A stretch of 24,053 nucleotides of DNA. Source: Chromera velia (taxonomy: Eukaryota; Sar; Chromeraceae). The position numbers and the translations under genes were made by a program. Positions within the stretch are counted from its first letter, which is position 1; each line of letters begins with the position of its first letter. The notes under the pieces were generated by a model. The model worked only from the letters and a program-made list of their open reading frames with translations, made no database searches and was not told the DNA's origin. Below, piece by piece: positions 1 to 10,900 of the stretch. The stretch covers positions 2,998-27,050 of the forward strand of contig JAHBMJ010004416.1 in NCBI GenBank assembly GCA_018398765.1. The letters are read 5' to 3'.

Positions 1-759
1 GGGGGGGGGGGGGTGAGTGGGTGTGTGCATGCGCGCGCCTAATGGGAAATCCTTGCGTGTGTCAACCCGTTAGGCACCTTTGAGTATGTGGAAGTACGCA
101 TAAGACCAAGCAGGATTGTGTGCAAGTGTGAACGGGTCGCTCTGGCTTTTTGACTTGACGACCCGGTTGTCCGACATTCCGTAGATGTCCTCTTCGTCTC
201 ATCGTTTCTTTCTCATGCCTTTTGACTCTGAATTTGCGTAGTTTCGCTCTTTGACTGACGTCTCTGCATGCAGAGGATACCCCATATGCTGGAGGGTTTT
301 TTCATTTCCTGGTTGGTCTGCCTCCCTTCTTCCTTTCTTGAAAGCTCCTGTTTTATTTAGGCCCCATCCAATTGAAAAGTAGAGGTCATGGCGTTTCGCT
401 TCACCGAACATGGTGGGAATGAAAAGAAGTGTCTGTGCCAGTCCCTTTTGAATTTTGGGAATTCGGTGGACCGAAGGGGACGGAGTGAGACATGCTGCGA
501 GGAAAGAAGACTAGGAGCAATGGGAGGTGACGACTCATTTGTTCTCCTTCTGTTTCCACTCCCTCGCCTGCCCATTCTCTCCTTGTGCTACTTACTTGTT
601 GTCATCGCTGCTAGAGATTCTCAAACCGCTTCTCGTTCTGTACCCTTGTTCGTTGGCTACCCGCTCCTTATTGCCCTTCTCGAATATGCACAAACTGTAC
701 TTGATTCGTCTGTCTCTCTCTCTCTTTCTCTCTCTCTGTGTGTGTCAATGCTACTGCAG
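1..759 (+). other. Intron or 5' flank of the UBE2Z-like gene
   Basis: This stretch begins with 13 G residues and ends in a pyrimidine-rich run and CAG at 757-759, just before the first recognisable UBE2Z exon. The E2 N-terminal segment expected upstream (initiator helix and the first beta strands, including a YEGGFF-like motif) is not found in any frame here. The upstream exons therefore probably lie outside the window and this is intron sequence. A GTGAGT right after the poly-G run could be its 5' splice site, but that is only a guess. Open frames in the stretch look like chance. Confidence 0.5.
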
Positions 760-2899
760 GTTAACGCGCCGGACAATTACCCTCATGAACCGCCAAGGTA
801 GGCTTCAAATGTGTGTGGGTGGAGGCTGAATAGCCACCGTTCGCTTTTGTTCTGCCTGGCAGCGCAGGGCAGCAACGAGGGGATGGGATGTTGGACTGTT
901 GACATCCATCGTGAGTAGCTCGATTGACGCACGCACTAACGTTATTGCGGGCATCCATCGTGCAGTAGCTCTTTCGATCATTTCATTGAGAAAGGAAGGC
1001 TCGTTCTTTCTTCTTTCTTTGGCTTGTAGACTTTGGGGGGGGGTGTAGGATGATGTCTGGCCCCTTGTTCGCTGTCGTTCTTCCTGAGAGAGAGCACAGA
1101 CAGCGGATGTTAGACCGTTCACATCGTGAGGCAGAAATATGTAGACGAATGTTTGTTCTCTCTTTTTTGGTTGCAGGGTGAAGCTCTTGACGACCGACGG
1201 CAACAGCGTCCGATTCAACCCGAATTTATACGCCAACGGGAAGGTTTGCCTCTCTATCCTGAACACCTGGTCGGGCCCCGGTCAGTCAGTCGGCTTTTCT
1301 GTCTGTCTGTATGTAGCGTTATGTGTCTATGCTTCAGAAATGTGTTTGCTTCTCTTCTCCATCATGAAAGCGTAGTTGGGGCTTTCCTTTGGTAGGGCGA
1401 AAAGCTCAGTAGACTCTGTTCTTTTCTGTTTCCGGTCCTTTGAGTGTTCTTTTCTGTTTCTGGTCCTTTGAGTGTTCGTTTCTGTTTCTGGTCCTTTGAG
1501 TGTTTTGAGGGGCAATTGGCAAGATTGAGAACCGAAGGGAGCAGGATATTGTTCTTGTTCTGCTTTCCGGTGAACCATGTGATGAGATCACTCCACTGTA
1601 TACAGGAGAACCCATTTTCTTTTCTGTTTCACCCACGTAAGGCCGCTGTCTGGGCAGTGTCTTGAGTGGAAACGTTTGTTTCCCTTCTCGTCATTCTCGT
1701 GAGATGGATGGAGATCTCCACATTGCTTTGTGAGAAGACTCTTTCTGCATTTGCATTTTTGTCTCAAGCGTCCTCCCCACTGTGTGTCTAGTTGAGCAGG
1801 AAAGAAGTGAACGTGCATTGCATCTGTTCAGCTTTTTTCGTTTGTTGCCCTCTGCAGCTTGGACAGCTGTGCAGACGGTCGGATCAGTCCTCCTCTCTAT
1901 CCAGTCGCTGATGAACTCCAAACCGCTGCACAACGAACCGGGATTCGAAAACGAGGAGAGGCACCCTGGGGATGTCAGTCAGTCAGTCAGTCAAGGGGTC
2001 TAGACGGGGGAGGGGATTGGGAGCTTATGGGCAAGGAGAAGGGTTGCAGGCATTCCAGTGCCCGAGGTGTCGTTTGTATGCATGGCGGGCAACCCCTTCT
2101 CAGCCTGTAACAATAAAATGCCAATGAGGGTGTCCTTCTTTGTCCTTTCGGTTAATTGGGGTGGGTGCTGGCATTAGGTGTTTCTTTCACCCCTCCTTGT
2201 TTCTTTTTCTCTGCGTCGAATGAATTGCTGCAAGCAACAGCCGACAGACTGCACTCGCCCACCGAAAAGCAAATGACAGAGAGGCACACTTACAGCGATT
2301 GCCCTCCCGTATCCACACGCTCTCTCTCTGTGCGACTGCAGGCAGAGCGCTACAATGAGATTATCCGTCACGAAACACTGCGAGTTGCCGTGTGCGGGAT
2401 GGTAGAGACGGCTTTGAAGGAGATCGAGGAGGAGCAGAAGGAGTCTCAGGACGGGCAAAGGGAAATGACAGAGACCAAGACAGAGCCTGGGCAGAACAGC
2501 GCACCTGCTGCCAATAGCGCATCCGCAGGCGCCGCTCCGGCCGCTGTGGGCGCATCTTCGTCTTCTGCAACGGCCGCGGCAGCAGCGACTGGGGCGCCTG
2601 CCCCGTCTCCGACTCCGCGACTGCGTCTTCCCGGGACTTTGCGTCAGTTGATGGTTGATTACTTCAAGCCTTCCTTGTCTCTGTATGAGGAGCAGGCCCG
2701 GAAAGGTCGGGACAGCCGAGTGGAGGGCAGGCGCATGGAGGACCCCTTCGAGGACCCGAGAGGGAAATTCGAGTACGCAAAGATTCTCCAACGGTTGCAA
2801 GCGCTTCGGGAGAGATTGGGGGTGCCTGAAGGAGAGGAGGAGGATGAGGACGACGAGGATGAAGAGGACGAAGACTTGGAGGGGGAGGAAAGTAAATGA
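760..2899 (+). CDS. UBE2Z: Ubiquitin-conjugating enzyme E2 Z-like protein, 5'-partial, four exons
   Basis: Exons 760-797, 1177-1280, 1858-1973 and 2342-2899 join in frame across GT-AG introns of 379, 577 and 368 bp. The joined protein reads through [19 protein letters not shown], then [17 protein letters not shown], then [18 protein letters not shown] and [15 protein letters not shown]. These are signature stretches of UBE2Z/USE1 E2 enzymes, which in animals accept ubiquitin or FAT10 from the E1 UBA6. The presumed catalytic Cys is codon 1247-1249, and FNPN stands where most E2s have HPN. The family's C-terminal extension follows (a LMVDYF helix, then [18 protein letters not shown]). An Ala/Ser/Pro-rich insert of about 50 residues separates it from the E2 core, and the protein ends in an Asp/Glu run. 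The stop is TGA at 2897-2899. N-terminal exons are not in the window. Family assignment is firm; substrate and E1 partner are inferred from animals. Confidence 0.93.
1418..1501 (+). repeat. Three tandem copies of a 28-bp unit in UBE2Z intron
   Basis: Units at 1418-1445, 1446-1473 and 1474-1501 differ by one or two bases (for example CCGG versus CTGG). The array is pyrimidine-rich on the plus strand and lies within the intron 1281-1857, 137 bp after the 5' splice site. No function is evident. Confidence 0.9.
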
Positions 2900-3012
2900 A
2901 GGAAGCGCTGCGTATCTTGGGGGGGTGGGGGGTAGGTCCAGCGGCGTATGGAGTCAAATTATTTAAAGAAGTGCAGGGAACAGCTGGAACGGGGTGCGGG
3001 TTTGGGATCAAC

Positions 3013-3018
3013 AATAAA
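3013..3018 (+). terminator. Polyadenylation signal AATAAA, UBE2Z-like gene
   Basis: A canonical AATAAA lies about 115 bp after the UBE2Z stop codon, at the point where base composition drops to AT-rich spacer. An AATAAA at 2112-2117 is inside an intron and is less likely to be used. Inferred from the motif only. Confidence 0.5.
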
Positions 3019-4376
3019 AATAGTTTTGTGAAAACTAGTGTCGCATTAGGTCAGAATATTGCAGAACACAGCCCGTCGAATCGCCGGCGTCGATCAGCAA
3101 TAACCAAAATTTCTGTAAAAATTAGTAGCATGCAGGCTCACACTTATACAGCTAATTCAAAACTGTAACTAGTACTTTAACGCGAACTTAAACGAAACAT
3201 CGATAAGTGAAGTCACTGAAGTCGCTGTAAGGATATGTGCCAGTGATCATCATTATTTACTAGATGGTTTATTAATTTTTTATGCAGTGACATTGCAGTC
3301 TTCAGAGTCTCGTAGTTCAGTCTACTTGATTTTATCTAGAATTTTATGCTCAATTTAACGGTAATTTTAACCTGGATGCTTCTATTGATCGTGAATCCAT
3401 TCAATCGATCTCTTCCACTTGAAAAGAGTTGAGACATAGGGTGTCAGTTTTTTTTTTTGAAGTGTGACATTGACTTAAAGTTTGTTCCTAGCGTCTGGCC
3501 TATACGTCTTTCATCTCTTCCTTCTGTAGGGTGTCAGTCGTTCCGTCTGCGCACACGCAGGAAGGCCAAGCCGCGGGGCGGGCCGGAGGCAAGCCGTCGC
3601 GCGCGCCCTGGGCCGCAGGTGAATTCGATTAACCGCCGCGTGCGCATTCGATTCAGTGCCGCGCCGCGCGAATTTCAGCTCCGTCGAAATCATTTGACTT
3701 CATTGATTACTTCAGGCAACATCTGTTGGACTCTGCGTATGCTTCAGATTGACAGATTCACAGACCTCCCATAAAGAGCTCTGAAGAAAGAAGCCACCAC
3801 ACTCATTACTCTACTCCATTTCTAAAAGTAGCATGAGTACGCATGAATAACACTAAGTCATTAACTTTTATTTTAGAATTGAAATTAGTTTTCAATAAAT
3901 TAGTAACCAATCATTTTGTTAAGAAATTGATTTTTAAAAATTAATTACGGTCTAAATAAGTTTGTAGTAGTTCTATTTGTATTACTACTTGTATTCAAAT
4001 TTAAGTCAACATTCATAATTTTTCATTATGATGATTTCATAATCAATTAATGACATTTTGATGTCTGCCACTGTTAGTGACTTGACTAGTGACTTAATTA
4101 CGCGTAATCACGCTATATTCTAAACTATATTTCTAGGTAGTGGATTACACTAGGGATTATAATTTGAATCATACTTATACTGAAAGAGGTTTAAAAAACT
4201 AGGAGATTGAGGCCACTAGGGATAGTAGGAAACCAGGTGAAGGGTCAAACTTTGCAGTGTTTTCACGTTAGGGTCCCAGGCTCAAAGCCTTTTATGCATC
4301 TATACGTTATGCATGAATCAATGTTGTTACTGGTGCTGGCACAACTTTTAAATTTTAGATTAACACGTACGCACAT
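3019..4376. other. AT-rich spacer between two convergent genes
   Basis: This is the region between the 3' ends of the plus-strand UBE2Z gene and the minus-strand giant gene. It is strongly AT-rich, especially 3110-3440 and 3830-4360, with no coding sequence that I recognise. It holds three copies of ACTAGT (3034, 3168, 4085) and one sharply GC-rich block near 3530-3680, described separately. It may hold remnants of mobile elements, but I see no convincing terminal repeats. Confidence 0.6.
3530..3618 (+). other. GC-rich exon-like block in AT-rich spacer
   Basis: An 89-bp block preceded by a pyrimidine-rich run and TAG (3527-3529) and followed by GTGAAT (3619). It looks like an internal exon with flanking splice sites. 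One frame reads FRLRTRRKAKPRGGPEA, which is very basic. No neighbouring exon could be joined to it, and the GC-rich character continues to about 3670. It may be an orphan exon, part of a mobile element, or chance. Confidence 0.2.
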
Positions 4377-4578
4377 CTAGAAACGGTCCCTTCCAAAACG
4401 TGGGGGTCTTTCCGGTCGTCGCCCGTCTTTTGGCCCCACCCCCCCTTTGGCAACTGTTTCCCGAGCCTCTTTCAACCGCCGGGCGTGTGCTGCCCTCATA
4501 GAGTGGTCATGCGAACGCTGCAGCTCCTTCTCTAGGCCGTGCAACTGGGAGTTCTGAGTGTCAATCAACTCCTCAAGC
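4377..4578 (-). CDS. Giant repeat protein, exon 11 (C-terminal helix)
   Basis: Starts after CACTGCATGCAG; the first base makes an Arg codon with exon 10. It encodes RLEELIDTQNSQLHGLEKEL and then a His/Arg/Ala-rich helical segment, likely a short coiled coil. It ends Pro/Arg-rich with FGRDRF and TAG at 4379-4377. No clear AATAAA follows; an ATAAAA-like motif lies about 90 bp downstream, near 4290. Confidence 0.62.
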
Positions 4579-6511
4579 CTGCATGCAGTGACGGAAGAAC
4601 ACGAACGAAGGCACCACTCATTCACAAAGAGCAACAAACCACATTGATCGATGTGCCGGGAATGAGAAGGGCATGCAGAGCTTCCGTACACCGCTTCGAT
4701 ATACGTACCTGCCCCTATTTTGAAAATTAAGGGAAGAGAGAGAGTCCCACTTTCGCACACGGCCACGTACAGATGCCCACCCAGATGCACACACTCAGGG
4801 GTGACCGACGACCAAGCACAGGGGCCCAGAGAAAGAAGAATCAATCAAAGACAAGCCAGAAGCGGCGCTCTTTGGCCACCGAGTGCAAAGAGACGAGGAC
4901 AAGAGAATCAAACAGCAGCCTAACATTTTCTGGGGTCCGTTCTGTGCAGTGCATTTGGCTCTTGAAGGCAATAGGAAACACGGCACTGGCGCTGTGGAAT
5001 CAGAGAAGGCACTCACCTTCTGCACTGCATCAACAGCGTAAGCACTTCAGACTGAGCGGCCGCGTTGGGGTCAACCGGGCCGGCCCCAAGGTTGGGCCGT
5101 CTGCAGACAGACAGAGAGACAGACAGGCAGGCAGGCAGGCAGGCAGACAGACAGACAGACAGGCAGGCAGGGAGGCAGGCAGACAGACAGGCAGACAGAC
5201 AGACAGAGGAACAGAGAGACAGACAAAAAGGCGAAAGGGGGCAGCAGTATGTCGGTCAATTCTTTTGGAAGTGAACGCATGGTGCAGGACTGCAAAGCAA
5301 TCAGAGATTACAGTGAATGTCGGTGCCTATCGTTGACCTCCGTGGGGCCCGCAAAGAAGCAAGTCGGTCTCACACTTTGGAGCCGAACTGTTTTGTTCTT
5401 CTCTTTTCTACCAAGGTTGCTTGTGAATTACTGGTATTGACTGTTTTCTCAGCTTTTTTGCTCCCTCCCACGTCCCCTCGCAGTAGAAAGAAACACGGGG
5501 CTTTGTGAAGCGGGTGAGAGTTGAAAGAGTGTGCTGCATTTGTATGTCTTTTTTCCCGGACAGACTGAATGACTGAGTGTCTCCCTGGACACATTTTCTA
5601 CTGTACAAACGCAGCACAGCAAACAGGCTTCCCGCTGACTGACTGACTGTATTGATCGGTCCCGAGGACAGACGGACTCGACAGGGCTCCATTGGGGCCC
5701 TCTGTTGACCCCAAACGGCACCCCAGAAGGTGTCAACTGGGGACTTTCTGAAGTTAACATGGCGCCCTTGCCTATACGCATCATCGCCCCTGGATCTCTA
5801 CTCGAGTACCCCACCCGTACTCCGTCAATCATCTGGTCCTCTCCTTCCTCTTCCTCATCCTCTTCTCCAATTTCATCAATCCCAAATTCCTCTGCAGACA
5901 AACCAACAGGAATTCCCCCAACCCCAATACCCCCCTCTCCAGTCCCCCCCAAGCCTGCCTCATCTGCCTCATGGTCCATCATGTGCGCCCCCGCAGCAGT
6001 CCGCCCTCCTCTGACTGCCCTTCCGTGTTCGTCGTACAACATCTCCCCGGGACCTCCTCTCTTGCCCCTTACTCTTGCTCTTGCCCTGCCAGGAGAACGC
6101 CTGATGAGCAGAGGGGAACGATAGGCTCCTCCGGAAGCCGCAGGGAGCCCCTCCACATCCTCCTCCCCTTCGAGGGAATCTCCGGAGAAGGACCCTCCTG
6201 CCCCCCCCCTCCCTCTGCGTGCACCTCTATCTCTCCGTCTACGACCCCTCAAGCCGCGGGGGAGATACCCCCCTCCTCCTGCTGCCCCTCCATCCCCTCT
6301 CCCCCCCTCCCCATCTAGTGAAGGGTCGTCGTACAAATCCATTTCTTCTTCCTCGTCCATTTCGTCCAACAAATCCAAAAAGTCTGCACGATCCTCCGCT
6401 TCTGCAGGGAGGGACACGGGAGCAAGAGAAAAAAAGATTAATTTTTTTACGGATACAGAAACCCAATGATACACGTGCATGCAGGTCCACAGTTAGATTA
6501 AGAGAGAAATA

Positions 6512-6580
<69 letters not shown>

Positions 6581-7894
6581 CGAGAATGGAGGGAACGAAA
6601 AAGAGAGCGAACCTTCTATTGCGTCTTCAAAAGGGATCACATTTGCACCCGTCGCTTCAATTCTTCTTTGCGCCTCTGCATCAAAGTCGTCTGCAGCCAC
6701 GCCCTCAGACACAACAAAGGCCTCAAAGCCGGCCTCCACGGCTTCTGCTGCCGTCTCTTCAACTGCCGCCGACCCCACTCCCACAATGAAGAGCTGCTCG
6801 ACTCCCAAATCCCCGAGAAGCCCTGCAACCCCCTGCCGTCCCCTACCCGCCCTGTTTCCTGACTCGTCACCCTCGAGAGATTCAATCACAGTCTCGTCTG
6901 GCAATCTTTCCACGACCAAATCGCCGTCGGACTGTCTCAACAAACGATACAGGGCACCTCCTCCTGCAGCCCCCGCTACTCCCGCACCCCCCTCACCATC
7001 GGCCCCCTCGTTCCCCCCGTTTGAATTCGGAATCGAGACAATGATCTCATCAAACCCCCCACTGTCTTTCAGCTCGTTGATGTAAGGGGCCGCTCTCGCA
7101 AGCGCAGCTGCCAGGGCCGGAGGCCTGACCGAAGGGTCTACGTTGATGCCATCTGGAATTTCTCCCTCACCATGGGCGCCTCCGTCACCGTCCATCAGAC
7201 CCTTCCCGTCAACCACCAGCAGTGCAGCAACAGGCATGTCCTCCTCACTCTCCCCTTCGGAAACCGTTTGGCTGTCTTCATCCTCATCATAATAGTCACC
7301 GTCTCTGCCTCGCATCCTACGCCCTCTCCGACCTGAGACCCTTCCTCGGTCACCGTCACGTCTTCGGGGGCGGCGGCGCGTTCCCCTAGGGCTCCTCTCG
7401 TCTGAGTAGTACTCGATGCTGCCATCTGTGCCGATCGACTCTCGGCGGCGCCCTCGCCTATCTCGTAACCTGTCCCCCCCTCTCCTTGCTCGTCCACTTC
7501 GTAGGGGTCTCCCCCTTCTTTCTCCCCCCCCCCTTCTACCGCTTGCCCCAAGTCTTCCCTGGCCGCGACGAGACCGACCCAATCGCCCCCCCTCCCCTCC
7601 CCCCCCTTCTCCATCTTCGAAGGCCTCCGCCTCGTCCTGGAAAGGACGCACCTGAGAGAAGGGGAGCAAAGGGGAGCAGTCAGGTCACTCATGAGACCCA
7701 CGTGGGTAATCGGAAACGCAACAGTGCACGTGAGGCACTCGAGAGAGGCAAAAAGGAAAAACTTCGTCCGCGCCGACGCTAAGGAAAAAGCTGGTACACA
7801 GACACTTCTGTCTCAGTTGACTGTTTAGGCACGTCTAGGATGGTGGGGAAGAATGAGCAAAGAAACAACATTTGCTTCTCTCTCCGTGTGTGTA

Positions 7895-7925
<31 letters not shown>

Positions 7926-10900
7926 CCTTTTGAGAAGTCTACCTGTATGACCCCCTGGAAGACTGAACGATCATTGCATAAAACTGAGTCCGATTTACTG
8001 AGTGATTGACTGAATTGCTATTCTGCACAGATATGGTTTTCCCTTTCGTTCTCTTCTCCTTTTTGCTTCCTTCCTTCTTTCACGCCTTCCCTCCTTTCTT
8101 TCTTTCCTCCTTCCTTCCTTTCTTTCCTTCTCTTCTTCCTTGAAAGTTGCTTTCTTTCTTTTCTTCTCTCTCTCTCTCTCTCTCTGCTCTTTCTTCTATG
8201 TGCACATGTATTAATATATACATGCAGATATGTACACACAAAAAAACAGGCACGCTGACCTGTTCGTTGATGCCTTTCCACTTGCCGTCAAGTTTGGATG
8301 GAGGATGGAAGGCTCCAGATCGCGAGAGGGGAATCTCTTCTTCGGCATCCCTCAGAGGTCTCTCACGGGTCTTCCTTCCAAATTCGGGCACCTCCTCTTC
8401 CCTCTCTCCTGGCCTTCTAGCAGAATGGGGTCTCGGGGGTCTGTATCTCATCGTGCCACTAGGACCAGATCCCTCCAAAGACCCCTCGGCGGAGTGAGAC
8501 AAAGGGGTACTTTCGTCATCGTGCAGGGGGACGCGGTTTCGTCTTCTTCTTCTGCTCATCTCCCCCCGGTCTCGTGAACCCAGAGGCCGCTCCCCGCGTG
8601 TCGAACGGCCGTACGGATCTATGCGGCGGTTGTTGCGGGGACTGCGGGTACCTCGATCACCCCTGCCGCGTCTCCATCGTCCCCCACTCCTATCTCTCGG
8701 AGAGGTCAGACGATTTCTTGACTGGGGTGACCGACCTCGAAATCTGCCCCCGCCCCTTCTATCCGAACTTCTCAGACGTCGACCCCGACTGTCTCTGCCG
8801 TCTCGTCCCATTCGGCCTCCTCGGGGAGAACGACTGTTTGCGCCTCGAGGGGATAGACTCCGGGGTGATCGTCCACGTCCACCCCTGGGTGTGCTTGTAC
8901 TTCGCACACCTGCAGGAGACGTTCGGGGGGACGTCCGGGGTGATCGAGCAGAATGGGGTCTCCGACCTCTCGGAGATTCTCTTCCTTCTCCTCGTTTTCT
9001 GCTTCTGCCCGACCTCTCTGCTGCTCCTGCCGTTCGACTCGAAGTAGGCCTGCCTCTACTGCCATCTCCGAATTCATTCTCATTCTCATATTCACCTGAA
9101 GAACCTGCACCCGGGATGGGCACACGGAGAGGTGCCACACGGCTGCTGCCAGAGGGATCGGCTCCCCTGAATTCAATCGCAAGACCTCCGGCTGGTCTCT
9201 CGAGTGTTGTCATCCCAACGGACCCTCTCCGCATCACCTCGCCAGAGGAGCTCCCTCCCTCCCCAGACAAGGACATGTGCCCCCCTCTTTCAAATCTACC
9301 CCCCTCAGGGGAAGGTGGGCTCATCCCTCCTCTGCCACCTTCAGGGGAAAGGGAACCAATGCCCCCTCTACCCCTCTCATGACCGTCCAGGGGAGCAGCA
9401 ACAAACCCATCAACCAACTCAGCCTCCCTCTCCCTTCTGCGTGCAGAATTGACATGAGAGAGATTTCTGTCGGTTGCCAAAGGGGTACGGCTCCCCCTTG
9501 ATGAGAACCTTCCACCGTCAGCGCCTTCATCTAGGGCCCCTTCGTCTCCCGGACTGCCGGGGTGGCGGAGTGTGTGTCCCTGCAAGGACGTCCGTCTCGA
9601 GGTGTGCTGCCATCCGAGGTGCTCTCGGAGCTGATCGGAAGGACTTCCGGCAGATCCCCCACCCAGACTCCCCCTCTTGCTCCCTCTACGGCTCGCTCCC
9701 ATGCCAACCCCCCGGGGCCCCGGCATGCCCTCAACCCCCCCTCTAGACCCAGGCGAGGGTCCCTTAGGGCTTCCCTCAGGGCCCCCTGTGCACTGGCCCT
9801 TCGGGTGGACGTACCACGGGACGGCGTCGCCATCGGCAAAGGGGGGCGTCTTGCCGTCAGGCCCCTCTCCCTCAGCAAAATCGGAGGGGTGGGGGACGTT
9901 GTCGAGGTATGAGGATCTGCAACAAGGGGAGAGGGGTAGGGAAGGGCGGAAGAGATGAACACATCCATCAAGGTATTCCTTTATGCAACGAGATTGCGAC
10001 AGAAGAGAAGAAAATGGAAGACAGGGCGGGGCGGACGGATTCAGAGCGCTTCTCTACGTCCAGAATGCACCCATGCACACCGACACGAGGTCTCTCTCAC
10101 GCAAGAAGAGACTCCCCATAGAAGGAAATCAAACAATAAAGGATAGGAAAAAAAGTGAATGAAAGTGACTCTCTTCCTCCTTTCCTAGAGGTCAATCACT
10201 CACTCTTCAGTCCCGGGAAGGTTCAATTTCCCCTCGGGTCGGGGGAATGTCCCCAGAGTATACGCCTTCCCACTGGAATCTTTTCCCATCACTGAGGCAA
10301 CACCGTTATCATCAACAACCATGCGGAGTGGTCTCCCCATTTTGTCTCTCGTCACAATCACTGGGTGATGGTGAGTGCCTCGCATAATCACAACCGGGGT
10401 GCCCTCAGGCCCCCGCTCCAACACATCAAGTGCGGAGCCGTCCCATGCCGTTCCGAGTCGGAAGGCAGAAGCACCCCCTCCTGCCAAACCTCCTGACCCA
10501 AATGGACCGTCATCTACCGTTGCTAGTGTGTACAGTTGGTTTCTGTGATCCCGTCCGACCACCTCAACCACCCCCTCAGGTCCCCTAGGTTTCAATTTCA
10601 GTGGGAGGCCTTTTTGGTCTCTGGTCACGTACATCGTGTCACCCGTCTCATCTAGACAGAGAATCGCTACACCGCCCTCCGGAAGAGATTGCACGACAAC
10701 GTCGCGACCATACACGTCTTTTGCAGTTCTGAAAACTGAAGGGAGACCAGTCCACCCCTGGTAACTGGCTACTGTGTACGTCTGTCCGCTTCGGTCTCTT
10801 CCTATGACAGTGCGCTGCCTGGGGTCCCTTGGGTCTGCAACTATTCTCAGAGGCCCCCCACACGTGTCCCTGTCAATGACAGTGGCTTTGTTGCCCTCTC

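Noticed and set aside
388-801. Plus-strand open frame of 137 codons
   Set aside because: It runs through the pyrimidine tract of a 3' splice site and overlaps the UBE2Z exon in another frame. No protein features were seen.
5104-5224. CRISPR-like tandem repeat
   Set aside because: Continuous 4-bp units without spacers; it is a microsatellite in a eukaryotic intron.
4773-5336. Plus-strand open frame with long Gln/Arg/Ala-type repeats
   Set aside because: The repeat is a CAGA/CAGG microsatellite that reads open in several frames, and the frame is antisense to exon 10 and the flanking introns.
6219-7085. Plus-strand open frame of 288 codons, Ser/Pro-rich
   Set aside because: Antisense to exons 8-9 and to an intronic (CA)n(GA)n repeat; composition is as expected for a shadow frame.
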